Positions 48,931-60,814 of a DNA stretch of 64,000 bases are shown piece after piece. The DNA is from Paracentrotus lividus (Eukaryota; Echinodermata; Echinoidea; Camarodonta; Echinidae), in contig CALNVZ010000174.1 of the NCBI GenBank assembly GCA_940671915.1, positions 16,426,220 through 16,490,219 on the forward strand, written 5' to 3'. How positions within the stretch are numbered: position 1 is the first letter of the stretch; each line of letters begins with the position of its first letter. Below the pieces are notes generated by a model. That model saw only the letters and a list, made by a program, of their open reading frames with translations. It did not search any database and was not told where the DNA came from. The translations under genes and the position numbers were made by a program.

Positions 48931-49084
48931 CATGATAAAATTCATTGTACAGTCCATGCTTGTGAGAAAGTCTATTAACTTTTTTTAACAAAATCTTTTA
49001 CATAGACCTGTTTAAAACTGTGACCGAGAGAACTGCATCATAATAACGAATCCTCGGATAGGTGCTCATCAGTACTTAGTATCG

Positions 49085-49790
49085 AGGACCCATCAGCGGA
49101 TCCAGCATCGCCACTAACAAAGAATTTTATCGGCCTATGCACAAGCATAATATGGCTGCTACATATTATCCTCGGACAATTCGGTGGGTTCACAATACGG
49201 TGCGCCACATATTGGTTGCGGCGGACAGGCCAATTTCTAACTTTGGGGTCGACATCGAAGGCGCAGTGTGTGATGTGAGTGTGTGTGTGTTTACCTCTGC
49301 CTTTCAAAAGTGGCGGACCCAGCTGCTACATATTATCCTCGGACAATTCGGTGGATTCACAATACGGTGCGCCACATATTGGTTGTGGCGGACAGGCCAA
49401 TTTCTAACTTTGGGGTCGACATCGAAGGCGCAGTGTGTAATGTGAGTGTGTGTGTGTTTACCTCTGCCTTTCAAAAGTGGCGGACCCACCTGCTGTTTCT
49501 CGGCGAATGCGGGTCGACGAACTAAAATAATATTTGACTGATCTTGGCATACCAGCCAGCGCAGATAATAATCACATTTTATCATTATTATTTTATTATG
49601 CAAATATGCAGCGCAGCGCGAACCACACAGAGATTAATATCGATGTCGACATTTTCCCATGAGGCATTGCGAATTTCGGCCTGTCCGCTGCAATCGATAG
49701 GTGGCGCACCGTATTGTGAATCCACCGAATTGAGCCGATAAAATCATTCGTCAGAGCCGATGCTGGATCTGTGTCTGGGACCTTATTCAA
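49085..49790. mobile_element. Fold-back element with an internal tandem duplication
   Basis: The left arm (GATCCAGCATCG, TTTTATCGGCC, CACAATACGGTGCGCCAC, CGGACAGGCC) pairs with the right arm at 49640-49785 read inverted. Between them a 172-bp unit is present twice (49150-49321, 49322-49493), almost identical. Open frames on both strands are by-products. Confidence 0.75.
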
Positions 49791-50513
49791 ATAAGTGTGG
49801 ATGTTTATGGTTAAGATGGACAAGAGTGAACAGGAAATCCAAATAAATACACAATGTGATTTTAAACTCATATTCGTTTCCTGAAAGGCTGATATTATGT
49901 GTGTGACTGTAGTTTTGAACTTGATATGGGGAAATCAAAAGTATAGTAGTACTTTCATAGCTGAAGAAAAGACAAAATTGCTCTAGAAATATTACTTCCT
50001 ATAGTTTTTCCTATGTTATCATACTGGTGTTAGACCAGGGTCATGTGACATTGTGCCTAAACTGATGAACTCTAGTTGAAACCTTTGTCTTAAGGATTGC
50101 TAATCAGCTCAGCTCAATGTATCCTTATATTAGCACTCTTTTGAACCCACACTGAACTTAAACCTCCAACCCCCACAAAAAATACAACAAACAGCTAAAG
50201 AATAAAGATATTTTAAATATGATACAGCACATGATCTAAGAGAGATAAATATTAAATTTATTGATTTGTTTTGCATGTTAAGACTATTGAGGTAACCCGT
50301 ATGTAAGTGAAGTAGAAGCTATGCTTTTTGGTTCATGGACTTATACACATTTATTTGAGCAGGAAGAACCACTACCATAATAATGGACACGAGACCATTA
50401 TGATCCAGATAGGAACCAACATAGAACTTTATAAAATACAGTCAACTTCGCAAAACTCGAATTGACGTAACTGGAATTATCGCGTAAGTCAATGCACACA
50501 AGGCTTTCATTTC
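49791..50513. other. Intergenic, nothing seen
   Basis: AT-rich sequence without repeats or coding signal. Confidence 0.55.
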
Positions 50514-50517
50514 TTAA

Positions 50518-51256
50518 CCCTAAAAGGCCTGGGGTTTTTTGGTCATCTCATGACTGGGGGGGGGGGGCTGATTCCGCCCCCCCCCCCTGAGATCTCGGCT
50601 GTTGACCGCACGATCGCGACGAAAATCGCCACGCGCGTCACATAGGACGTAATCTCCAAAATTGCATGGTCAAATGTTCCGAAAATTTTTCGGTATTAAT
50701 TAATTATGCTAATTTATGCATAAATTTACATGTTGCTCTAATTCATTAAATAATGCTCCAAATTTTTTATTTATAAGCTCTTTGTGAGATTCTGATGAAA
50801 TGGATTTTTAAAAAAATTCTGTATCAAATTTCATTTCTTATGTATTTCATTGTTTTATTAATTCTTATGTATTTCTTTGTTTTTTTACTTTTTGTTTTCT
50901 ATTGTTTTTTCAATGGGAATTGTCGGCGACATTATCACGACCACAAAGAACCAAAAACTAATTAATTTGAAGCAGTAAAAGCAAAAATAATCATACATTT
51001 ATGAATAAATACCTTTGTATTGATTTTTACACAAAATCACGTTTTGAGCCATTTTCGGTCTCACGAGCATGTACAAAATGTTGCGTAACTTAAGAACCGC
51101 GTAACCGGACGTCGCAAATTTGGTCTTAAAAGTTGTGCGAGACTTGAAAGAAAAAAGTCATGAAACAGCGTGTCGACAGCTTTATGCGTTACCGAGATCT
51201 TACGCGAAACGTCGAGGGGGGGGGCGGAATCCGCCCCCCCCCCAGGCCTTTTAGGG
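50518..51256. mobile_element. piggyBac-like MITE
   Basis: Ends CCCTAAAAGGCCTGGG and CCCAGGCCTTTTAGGG are perfect inverted repeats between TTAA sites (50514-50517, 51257-51260). The CCCT start and TTAA target are piggyBac traits. Subterminal G- and C-runs pair (GATTCCGCCCCCC with GGGGGGCGGAATC). 739 bp, non-coding. Confidence 0.85.
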
Positions 51257-51260
51257 TTAA

Positions 51261-52377
51261 ATCTCTCTCTCTTATAATCCCATATATTTTTTATATTTTC
51301 TTCTTTGATCCCCAAATATTTCACCCTGCTCGTTTTTTTATTCAATTTTTATTGCATGCTGAACGAGTACTGATGTATTGATTTGTGCTGGTATATGCAA
51401 AGAATCGACAATCATGTACATAAGTATTTGTACAGCAAGGGGTATGTTGAGTATTATTTGACTTTGCTCGAACTCGAATATCGAGACTGAATATCGTTGA
51501 CTGTATATAGGAAAGAAAATAGGAAACGGGTCAATGGGGATATCCTGGACTCTAGTTGCATGGCTACCTTTACAATTATCTTCACAAATTATTGGTCCTC
51601 TAGAAATATTATATTTCCTCCATTGAAGCCGATTTTTGGTAAAATATTCTTCTTGTCTGGAAGACTGGACAATTCCATGGAAAAAAGAAGAGTAGTGCTG
51701 GTAAATGCTATTTTAACATTTAAGTAGAGAGTGTACTTTGAAATGATTAAGCATAGATAAACACTATATATACGGGGAATATCCAATCAATTTGTTGTTT
51801 ATAACATGTTCTTGTATCACTTTTAACAAAACATTACACTATCCACCTCTTTGTTGTCATAATTACACCTAGATATTCTCTCGACTCCAAACAAATAAGA
51901 ATCAAGCATTAAGTATTTGTCATTTTCTAATCACAAAAATATTTATTTGATTGATGCAGCATGGTCTGTAATAGTACAAATACATGTATATAATCAATAT
52001 AATATATTACTGATGTAAATATAAATTAATTCATGGTTTACATAAATCAAATTGATAAAAATGAGTATATAGTAGTATCAGCTGTGAAAGTGGCATTTCA
52101 GGGCTCTTCCCAACTTAGGCTTGCTGAAAAATGCCTCCCATGCATTTAGGTACGGAAGTTTGTGCACTGATCCCATACAGTCTAGATGTTGTTCACTGCA
52201 GTTGACCACACCATATATTCACTTCCGATATGCAAACTTTGTAATCTATAGGAGGCATTTCAGACAAGACAAACTATCTGTGGGGACGGCCCTTCTTTCC
52301 TGAATTCATTCAAGTTTGTATGAAAGACTAATTCTTCATGTATGCATGGTTGATAAAACAAAATCAGAACATATTAC
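51261..52377. other. Intergenic, nothing seen
   Basis: AT-rich. Short frames have no motifs. Confidence 0.5.
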
Positions 52378-52692
52378 TTCTATGGGGATCCTCAAATTGG
52401 CATCATCGGCTTCAAAATGGCTGATTTTATGGACAACTCTCCATTTGTTTTGTACACAAATTTTCAGATTCTCCCCATTTTCTTTCCAATTATGTCTTCT
52501 TTACTTCTGAGCTCAAAATATGTCATGGGAAAATATATTTCACACAACATATGTTGAGCTCTGAAGGAGGTAAGATATATTTCGAAAGAAAATGGGGAAA
52601 ATCTGACAATTTGTGTACAAAATGAATGGAGAGTTGTCCATAAGGTCGGCCATTTTGAAGCCGATGATACCAATTTGAGGATCCCCATAGAA
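52378..52692. repeat. Long near-perfect palindrome
   Basis: Arms 52378-52523 and 52547-52692 with a loop of about 23 bp; for example TTCTATGGGGATCCTCAAAT pairs with ATTTGAGGATCCCCATAGAA. The following TTTTGATGAAACTTTTTT through TTGGATTCCCCTTTAA (to 52836) looks like the right end of a TTAA-type element, so the palindrome may be its core. Confidence 0.8.
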
Positions 52693-53428
52693 GGAACAAC
52701 TAGACTTTTCAAACTTCCATAACTCTCTTATTTTTTTACCGATTTTGATGAAACTTTTTTTAGATTGCTCCTCCCATTTTCCTCTTTCCTGTAAGGTTGA
52801 TTCTCTCCTTGGGTTGGATTCCCCTTTAAAGCTATTTCATCATCATTTCATTGAAATCCACTGTTGACGTATGTGATGCATTTCAACAGCTACCCCAATA
52901 ATTAAAGAACCTTATTCAAATATTTTTTTTTTTTTTTTTGTAATGATGTCATTGAAAATTTCTTCATATATATTTTCAATAATTGCATATGAAAATTTAA
53001 AATGATCACCCACTCAGCTGCATAATGTAAATTCAAGACATTCAATGCATCTGGTGGGACCATGGCATAGGGCCCAGACTATAGTGCATGTATACAATCT
53101 CACAACGAAGAAGATCCCTGATGATACAAGAGTCAATTTTGAGCTCTGGAATTGCAAAAAAAAAAATAACTGGCATACTTGTATTATGTAATATTTATCA
53201 TGCATTACACAATTTGTTTGAACATACAAAAACTTGGTGGGATAGTATTCATTGGAAAACTCCAAAAAAGAGCTAATCAACATATTAATGCTGTGTTTTT
53301 CTTTGTTCATTACATTTGTTAGTTTTGTAAAATTATTTCTATTAATCAGTGTATGTTGTGTTTGATTCTATACGAGAATACTCTATTTCATTCCAAGATT
53401 ATCTTGAAAATATTGATTGGACTTTAGA
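52693..53428. other. 3' flank of MTARC
   Basis: Probable 3' UTR on the minus strand. A T-run at 52922-52939. No clear AATAAA close to the stop was found. Confidence 0.4.
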
Positions 53429-56400
53429 TTAAGCCACACTAGCATAGATGGGATCCCCAATCTTGATACATCCAAATGATTCTACAGCAAGATTGGTACC
53501 AAAGACAGGGTTTGCACCATAGGTCTTCTGATCAGGATCATCTGGAGTGGCCATTCGGTACCTGAAAGCAAGGATACAAGAATGGAAGATTGAGATAAGT
53601 TTCATGTAACATGGATGGGATTGGTACTGAAGACAGGGTTTGCACCATAGGTCTTCTGATCAGTATCATCTGGAGTGGCCATTCAGTACCTGAGAGCAAG
53701 AATACAAGAATGGAAGATTGAGGGGAGTTCATCTAAAAATGATTGGTACTGAAGACAGGGCTTGCACCATAGGTCTTCTGATCAGGATAATCTGGAGTGG
53801 CCATTCAGTACCTGAGAGCAAGAATACAAGAATGGAAGATTGAGGGGAGTTCATCTAAAAATGATTGGTACTGAAGACAGGATTTGCACCATAGATCTTC
53901 TGATCAGGATCATCTGGTGTGGCCATTCGGTACCTGAGAGCAAGAACAGAAGAATGAAACAAAGAGAGGGGTCTCATGTAACATGGATGGGATTGGTACC
54001 AAAGACTGGGTTTGCACCATAGGTCTTCTGATCAGGATCATCTGGAGTGGCCATTTGATAACCGAGAGCAAGAATACAAGAATGGAAGATTGAGGGGGTT
54101 CATGTTAAATGATTGGTACTGAAGACAGGGTTTGCGCCATAGGTCTTCTGATCAGGATCATCTAGAGTGGCTATTCGGTACCTGAGAGCAAGAATATAAG
54201 AATGGAAGATTGAGGGGGGTTCATGTAAAATGATTGGTACTGAAGACAGGGTGCACCATAGGTCTTCAGATCAGAATAGTCTGGTGTGGCCATTCGGTAC
54301 CTGAGAGCAAGAATACATAATATCATGCCATGATTAGCTCATGAAATGGAGTAAAGACTATAAAATGGGGGTCGGATGTTCAAAAAGGTTGATTATTTAT
54401 GGAATCAACTATTCACCCGAGTGTATTTTGCACAAATTTGGTTTGTTCCAGTCACATAACTTATATAAGTATGTTTGTGTTCTTTGTATTTTGTTGTTAG
54501 GCCTCCATGATAAAACAATATTTAATCACTGATGGAGCTACAACATAAAATGACTACAAAAATAGAAATATAATAAAGATCTCAAAATGAAAAATAAATT
54601 AAATTATGATATAAAAGAAGTACCCCGAGGTATTAAAAGCAGGCTCTAATAATGGTATGAGTACAATGGTCAGAAGGGGGTCATCCCGATAGTCCGCGGG
54701 TTCGATAGTCTGCGGGTCTGTTAGTCCGCGGGTCCGATAGTCCGCGGGGGGGGGGGATGTTAGTTATTCCGAAGGTTCGTTATTCTGAAAATAAAATAAG
54801 GTTCGTTATTCCAAAGGTTCGTTATGTCGAAAAATAGAATGAGGTTCGTTATTCCGAAAATAGAATAAGGTTTGTTATTCCGAAGGTCCGTTATTACGAA
54901 AATGAAATAAGGTTATGTCTAAAAAGTATCGGCAGCGACTTCTTCCTATAAGAATAAGTTTCGCCGATGTTTTTAAATAATTTCTTTAACAAATAAACGC
55001 GGAATGGGTACAATTGCGGAATCAACTATTTAGTTATGGCGTGAGAACGGCCCGATTTTTGTAGCGAAACTTAATCTCTTTCGGAAGAAGTCGCGGTCGA
55101 TAACGTTTGGAAATGAATTCTTCGTTAAATAAAGACAGAACGAAAACAATTGTGGAATGAATTATTTAGTGATGGACTGTTTAACGTCTCGATTTTAGAA
55201 GCAAAACTAATTCTTTATCAGTAGAAGTCGCTGTTGATAATTTTGTGAAATAAATTCTCTGAAAATCACAATTAAACAGCAGAAGCTGTTAAATAATGAC
55301 AACCCTTCCCCCCCCCAAAAAAAAAAAATCTCCCTATCTGGAGGTTATTCACGGGTGACCAACACACAGTCCCCAACATTCTTAATCCATTCGCTCTGGC
55401 AGTTACAATAGCTCAGATAAAATCAAAATCAAGATGCTTGATCCACGCCACTTCTTGATGTAACACATGCTTTGCCCCGAAAATACACATGTATCGATCC
55501 TCCGCTGTCTTTTATTGCATAATATCCTATCATTTTTTAATTACAAAACCCTATTTTGTTATTAAAATAAGTATATTTCGTTTTCGGTCTAACGATCGGT
55601 ATTTCATTTCAGGACTAACGAACCTTATTTAATATTTTCGGATTAACAAACCTTCGTATTAATGAACCTTATTTTATTTTTGGACTAACGAACCTTATTC
55701 TATTTTCAGAATAACGAATTTCTATTTTCAGAATAACGAACCTTTTCTATTTTCAGAATAACGAACCCTATTCTATTTTCGGAATAACGAACCTTTGTCT
55801 ATTTTCAGAATAATGAACACCCCCTCGCGGACTATCGGACCCGCGGACTAACGGACCCCTGGACTAACGGACCCGCGGACTATCGGACCCGCGGACTATC
55901 GGGCTGTAGCCGGTCAGAAGAGCCCAGATGCAAAAAAAAATTACGCCAATGATAGGATTAGGTTGAAATTAAGATCCACGGATATTCACCACTCGAGGTG
56001 TTACAATTGGGTACCCGGTAGGATGCGGAAATAAAAATAGAAGTTCTGAATAAAACAAGTTGCTTACGTTCTTAGGGTCTTAATTGGTTCTTTACTCTCC
56101 ATGAACTTTCCTGCTTCAGGATCAACAGTGGTTTGTGGACACCTAGATAGGATGGGATAATAGAAGAAAATGTAATACCAATCATTTAGAGTGATAATCA
56201 AAGACTATGTTGCATAAAACTCCATCAATGATACTTACCAGGGTAGTTACAATTGAGAGCAGAGACAACTTTTATGCAACAGGGGCAAGTTATATACATA
56301 TCATCCTATCCCATAAAGCATTGTAACATTCATAGTGTATTGATTTAAATGAAATTCTGAATATGGATGAGACATCATTTAAGAGAACTCAGGAATATGT

Positions 56401-59400
56401 TTTCAAATCATGTACCAGAGATGGTCTGCTTGTACAGTCACTCCAAGGATAGCAGTAGATGTTACAGGATCAAATCCCATCTGATTTGAAAAATTTCATT
56501 TCGTTTATGAAGCTGACCTAACACAAATGGTGTTCTGTCAAAAGATATCTCTTAATAAAGATATCATTTAAAGTTTCCCAGTTTGTTCGGTTGGAGAACA
56601 ATTATTCAAAACAAATTTCATAAATTTAATTTGGAATCATAATTTGGAATATAGAAGTATAAAATCAGTTACTTAGATTGACAAGACTCAATGTGAATAG
56701 TGATTGCAGTTCTTACCTGGCACACTTGTGAGTTGTCCTCAGCTGCACATCATCACCAATCTTCACATATTTCCAATTGTCCTGGTGGAAAAACAATCAT
56801 GTACATTTTGTTACAATTGTTAAGAGTGTTGAAGGATTTACAATTCTGTTTTCATCTGGAACATATCATTTATGAAGCACATGCAGTAGCAGACTAGTCC
56901 GTGTATAATGAGCACTTGGTACCAATCCTAATACCTATTAAATTGTACCCTGTTATACTGATTGAACACAAAATGTCACATATTTGACTTTGGGACCTTG
57001 AGAACTGCTTTGTTATAACAAGATCTTGTGTCTATGCTCATTAAAACAGGAGTGGATTGTACTTCCAAGGTTAATTTATTGGTTACCAGAGCAGTGCATG
57101 ACGAGACATAATCCTACCCAGTACCTATCTCGACCTTAAAAATAAAACTAGACAAGAGCCCTTTTTGAAGAACATAGTGGCCAGGCTACAACTCAAACCC
57201 ACAAATTCTTGTTATGTGGTGACCTGAATTAATGAACCACTATAATGATGATACACTTCAGTATTTTCTTAATTGTAGACAAGCTTATTTGGATATAACA
57301 AATATTTTCCATAGACCTCAGCCAAATCATATTTGGGCTTGGTCTTCAATAGGTTAAAATAAAAGTCTTCCATGACCTGTTCACCTTTCATGAGCAAGAT
57401 TTAGACTTCCTTCCTCTACCACAATCTGAGGTTACCTCAAAACCTCAAAATAATAAAACATATGTGTACCATGTGCTAAAAAATTTTGGGTGATATCTTT
57501 ATTTGTATGTAGACGTAAATAAACACAGATGCATTTTAGGGTGTATTAAAAGAATACTGGTAATGACCCCCCAACAAAAAATAGGATTTTTACTTCACTG
57601 TAGGCAAGGCTTCCTCCAACTACTATATTTGGTCTGAAGTTGTCATAGTGTAGTTGCTTGTCTAACTTTGAGTTGAGGTTATGCAGTGAGGCCTCGCCTA
57701 GAAGATGGAGGTGTGCAAGATTCTGAAACATTCCCTGAAAAAGAACATATATCACAAACACATGTATACATACATTTGAAATGAATGTACATAAACTAAT
57801 AAAGAACTATTTCATGTTGTCAAGGCTCTAATACAATCCTTGAAAAAAAAAACATCACAAATATACAAGAATTGCAATGATTTATGGACAAAAGTATGAC
57901 CAAGTCAACTATTCTATGTCGATAAGTTTCTGAAATGTTGGAGGAGAAAATGACATCACAAATTAATAAACTATCTAGTCGCATATCGACCTAAATGATT
58001 CTATCCTACTACTGGTTGTGTAAGGCATTTACGTTGTATTCAAGTGTAGAAACTCGGAAGGGCTACGGATAATTCCATCCCTTACACAAGTCTCTAGAAC
58101 CATACTACAATTTAGGCATAATTTTAAAGGAACTACACTCTACTCCCATATCAACAAGATGCTTGAGACCAAGTCAATCTTGTACTTGTAATAATAAAAA
58201 TCTTGTTGCATCCATGCTTGTTTTAGTGTGAATGGACTGTATTAACATAAAAAAATCATAAGATTCTGGTGGAGCTTACTCTTTTTGCTGTGTTTTTCAA
58301 TTCTTCTGTATTATGCTTAAAAAAAGAATAAATGAATAAAGGAATAAAGAAATAAATATAAATAAAATTACAATGCTTCAATAAATCACTTTCCTCACCT
58401 TCTCTCCTGGTTTTGATTTGCTACCCCACTTGCGGTCATTTTTGAGAATCTTGTCAGCACACTTTTTTGAGTAACAGACCAATCTGTAGCGAGGTTTGCC
58501 CAAATACTGACTGAACCATTCCCCAGCCTCATGGCCACAATCCTCTCCCTGTACACCAAGTCCAAGTACTCTGAGATTGAAAAAATAAAATGTCAATTTT
58601 TGACATCTTTTTTCACTACAATAAATGACATCCACTCTATATTTTTTCCAGATATAGTGTAGGAATAAATATTGTTTTATTTTATAAGATTATTACCAAG
58701 AAGGCAATTAAATGCCTATATAAGTGACCAGATTAATGACTAATGTCTGACCAACAGGATCTCACTCCTTCTGCCTCTCACTTCTCGTCAAAGAATCATT
58801 AAAAAATTATTTTCCACTACAAAGCTCTTACAATGATTCAGTTATGAAGATACAGGATTATCACGAGAACTTTCTTTCACATCCATCAACAATTCTGTTT
58901 TAAAAATCTACAATTAAATAAAAAGAAAACAAAAATAACTGACCTTGAGTTGAAGACCTGTCCCTTCTGAGTACTAACAAGAGGAACTGTGAGTGTGGAC
59001 ATGCCTGGAGCATTGATCAATAAGCTTTGCATATCATCAGACAAAGAGGGCGCTACTAGTGATAACGATGGTTGACGGATCCGAGAAACGCTGTCCTTAT
59101 TTGCGTCAATGACGAGGAATGACCTGTAATATAATAAAGGATAACTTGAGTTCTAAATAAAACAAGTTTTCAGTCAAAAGATTGTCTATCGGGGGGCTTC
59201 TATTGCTCCAAAGGTTTGTTCATCCAAAAATAAAATAGGATTTGCTAATTTGAAGGATTGTCCAAGTGCACACAAATATCATATTTCTGAAAATTTGTTG
59301 TTCAATCCAAAACTGAAATAAAATATGTTTATCCAAATATTTGATGCAAAAGTATGAAGGTTATTCTAATGGTTTGATTATCTGAAAATGAAATACGGTT

Positions 59401-60027
59401 GATTAATCTGAAAAAAAAGATATTTCACTTTTAGATATTACAAACCCTATTTAAATTTCAGAGATTTATAGCAAACATCAGTGATTAAAGCGAAGTCTCT
59501 AGTAACATTGAACACTAACCCTACAATTTAGTTTAATTCTACAAAAATATCTTCTTCGATTGCTATTGCTATTGTCCAAAGAGAATGCAAGCCTTTCATG
59601 TTTTGCAAGACTATTGATTTTAGAAGTTTAGTTTTTCTTACAAAGTTACAGCTCTTTACGAAATAGCATAGGGACCTGCATCTATATTATAATAAATTCC
59701 ATTTGTAAGTCAAATCTTCTAATCTTCGTTTTAAAAATAAATAAATTTTAAACAAAAGAAAACTTACATATTAAAACAAAACCTTAACTATTCATCTCAC
59801 CTATCAAATACCCCATCACTGTTCATTCCTAGAGCAGCACATTCAGCTTTCGTAACCTCCAAACCCTTGCAAGACTTGATCGGATGAACAAAGAGTTTAG
59901 ACACTACTCCAACTTGGATGTACTTGTGTTTGTCTCTTCTTAGGAAGATATAGGAGATGCCTAGAACACCTACAGCACAGGCAACTAGACCACCAAGGAC
60001 TAGGTTGTTGTTGGCAAACTCAGGCAT
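53429..60027 (-). CDS. MTARC: Mitochondrial amidoxime-reducing component (MOSC-domain molybdoenzyme)
   Basis: mARC enzymes sit in the mitochondrial outer membrane and reduce N-hydroxylated compounds, taking electrons from NADH through cytochrome b5 reductase and cytochrome b5; the molybdenum cofactor is in the MOSC domain. Coding exons on the minus strand are 60027-59801, 59123-58944, 58570-58399, 57734-57594, 56781-56717, 56142-56068 and 53561-53429. All phases agree and give 330 residues (human MTARC1 337). There is one N-terminal membrane anchor (residues 9-29), then HPIKSCKG (48-55) in the beta-barrel domain, FRPNIVVGG (226-234), and KCARCPQTTVDPEAG around C263, which I infer to be the Mo-ligand cysteine (C273 in human MTARC1). 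The end (TYRMATPDDPDQKTYG, CIKIGDPIYASVA) matches the family C-terminus. The ATG at 60027 is chosen because an acceptor-like TTTCCTCAGTGCAG lies about 30 nt upstream, so a 5' UTR exon is likely near 60217. Copies of part of exon 7 follow in intron 6. Confidence 0.95.
53498..54307. repeat. Seven-copy tandem array of the MTARC exon 7 start
   Basis: The unit (119-129 bp) holds the end of intron 6, its acceptor, and the first about 65 nt of exon 7. The landmark CCATTC (or variant) recurs at 53551, 53679, 53801, 53922, 54051, 54171 and 54290. Only the leftmost unit continues into the full exon. Units 2 and 3 have CGA changed to TGA (in-frame stop), unit 5 has lost its acceptor AG, and unit 7 has small deletions. 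Confidence 0.92.
54677..55911. mobile_element. Element with terminal minisatellites and 9-bp target duplication
   Basis: GGTCAGAAG occurs at 54668-54676 and 55912-55920. Ends GGGGTCATCCCGATAGTCCG and its inverted partner GGCTACAGCCCGATAGTCCG share CCCGATAGTCCGCGGG. Each end carries about four GTCCGCGGG-TCCGATA units, then several AGGTTCGTTATTCCGAAAAT units facing inward. The middle is unrelated AT-rich DNA. A 9-bp duplication suggests a Mutator-type transposase; none is encoded. Confidence 0.82.
59190..59420. repeat. Decayed relative of the AGGTTCGTTATTCC repeat
   Basis: CCAAAGGTTTGTTCATCC, AAAATAAAATAGGATTTG and later ATGAAATACGGTTGATTAAT follow the same pattern with many substitutions. It lies in MTARC intron 1. 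Confidence 0.4.
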
Positions 60028-60770
60028 TGTGTACAATCAGCTAGTTACAACAGCCTGCACTGAGGAAATAATAAAATGTATTTTGATAGAGGGAAAATTG
60101 TTTGAAAGCAAGTTATTTGGAATGAATAACTGATTAAATAAATGTATATGGGCAGCTTGGCTAATAGTTTGCAATATAAAATAAACTAAAAGAATTAAAA
60201 ACACAATAAAAATACCTGTTACTCTGTTAGTTGAGAAGATCCACCAGATTTAAATTTTACACATGTTCATTCTAGCTAGACTAAACACAAAGGCCCGTAT
60301 TCTGGAGCAAAGACAGAGTTTGTATGAGCTGCAGGTTCATGCGAAGCTACTGTGCGATCCTTATGTCTGATGGTGACTGATGCATCAGAAAATAGGATAG
60401 CACAATAGCTTTGCACGAACTTGCAACTTATACAAATTCAGTCTTTGGTTCAGAATATGGGCCAAAACTAAGGTGAGTTCATAATATGAAAAACAAGTCA
60501 AGGCATATATCTACAGCTTCAAAACCTCATATTTCACAAACTAAACTGTTAGGCATCATAAATTCAGTAAGTATTATATTGCAACATATTGCAACATATT
60601 GCAAAGGTCAGCTCAGGGATGTGGTCATAAAAAGCCAATACAATGTAAAAAAATGCGAGTACACAGCTCACCAATGTAACGAGTGCCGAACCTCCGGGAA
60701 GCTCAGAGCTAGCCTACTAGTAGCCCCGGGACGCTGCCACGGGTTCGTGTACGGGCTGCCGCAGTAAGCC
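60028..60770. promoter_or_regulatory. MTARC upstream region with likely 5' UTR exon
   Basis: On the minus strand AACTAACAGAGTAACAG is followed by GTATTTTT near 60217, a possible donor of a non-coding first exon, and the matching acceptor is at about 60059. 60660-60770 is richer in CpG. Confidence 0.35.
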
Positions 60771-60782
60771 TACTAGTAATAT

Positions 60783-60814
60783 AGACAGCCCCGTTGCCGA
60801 AGGCGACGGGGCTG
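60783..60814 (-). repeat. GC-rich hairpin, Helitron-like 3' end
   Basis: ACAGCCCCGTTGCC, loop GAA, GGCGACGGGGCTGT. On the minus strand the hairpin is followed 8 nt later by CTAG and a T, as at Helitron 3' termini. No 5' end was identified. Confidence 0.4.

Noticed and set aside
49038..49603. Open frames up to 102 codons on both strands
   Set aside because: They come from a duplicated 172-bp unit in a fold-back element; the same peptide appears twice per frame.
60036..60036. Earlier start for MTARC (three extra residues)
   Set aside because: The upstream codon is TTG; the first ATG is at 60027 and lies close to an acceptor-like site.
60660..60780. tRNA-like GGTTCGTG near GC-rich DNA
   Set aside because: No acceptor stem or matching A-box; the cloverleaf cannot be drawn.
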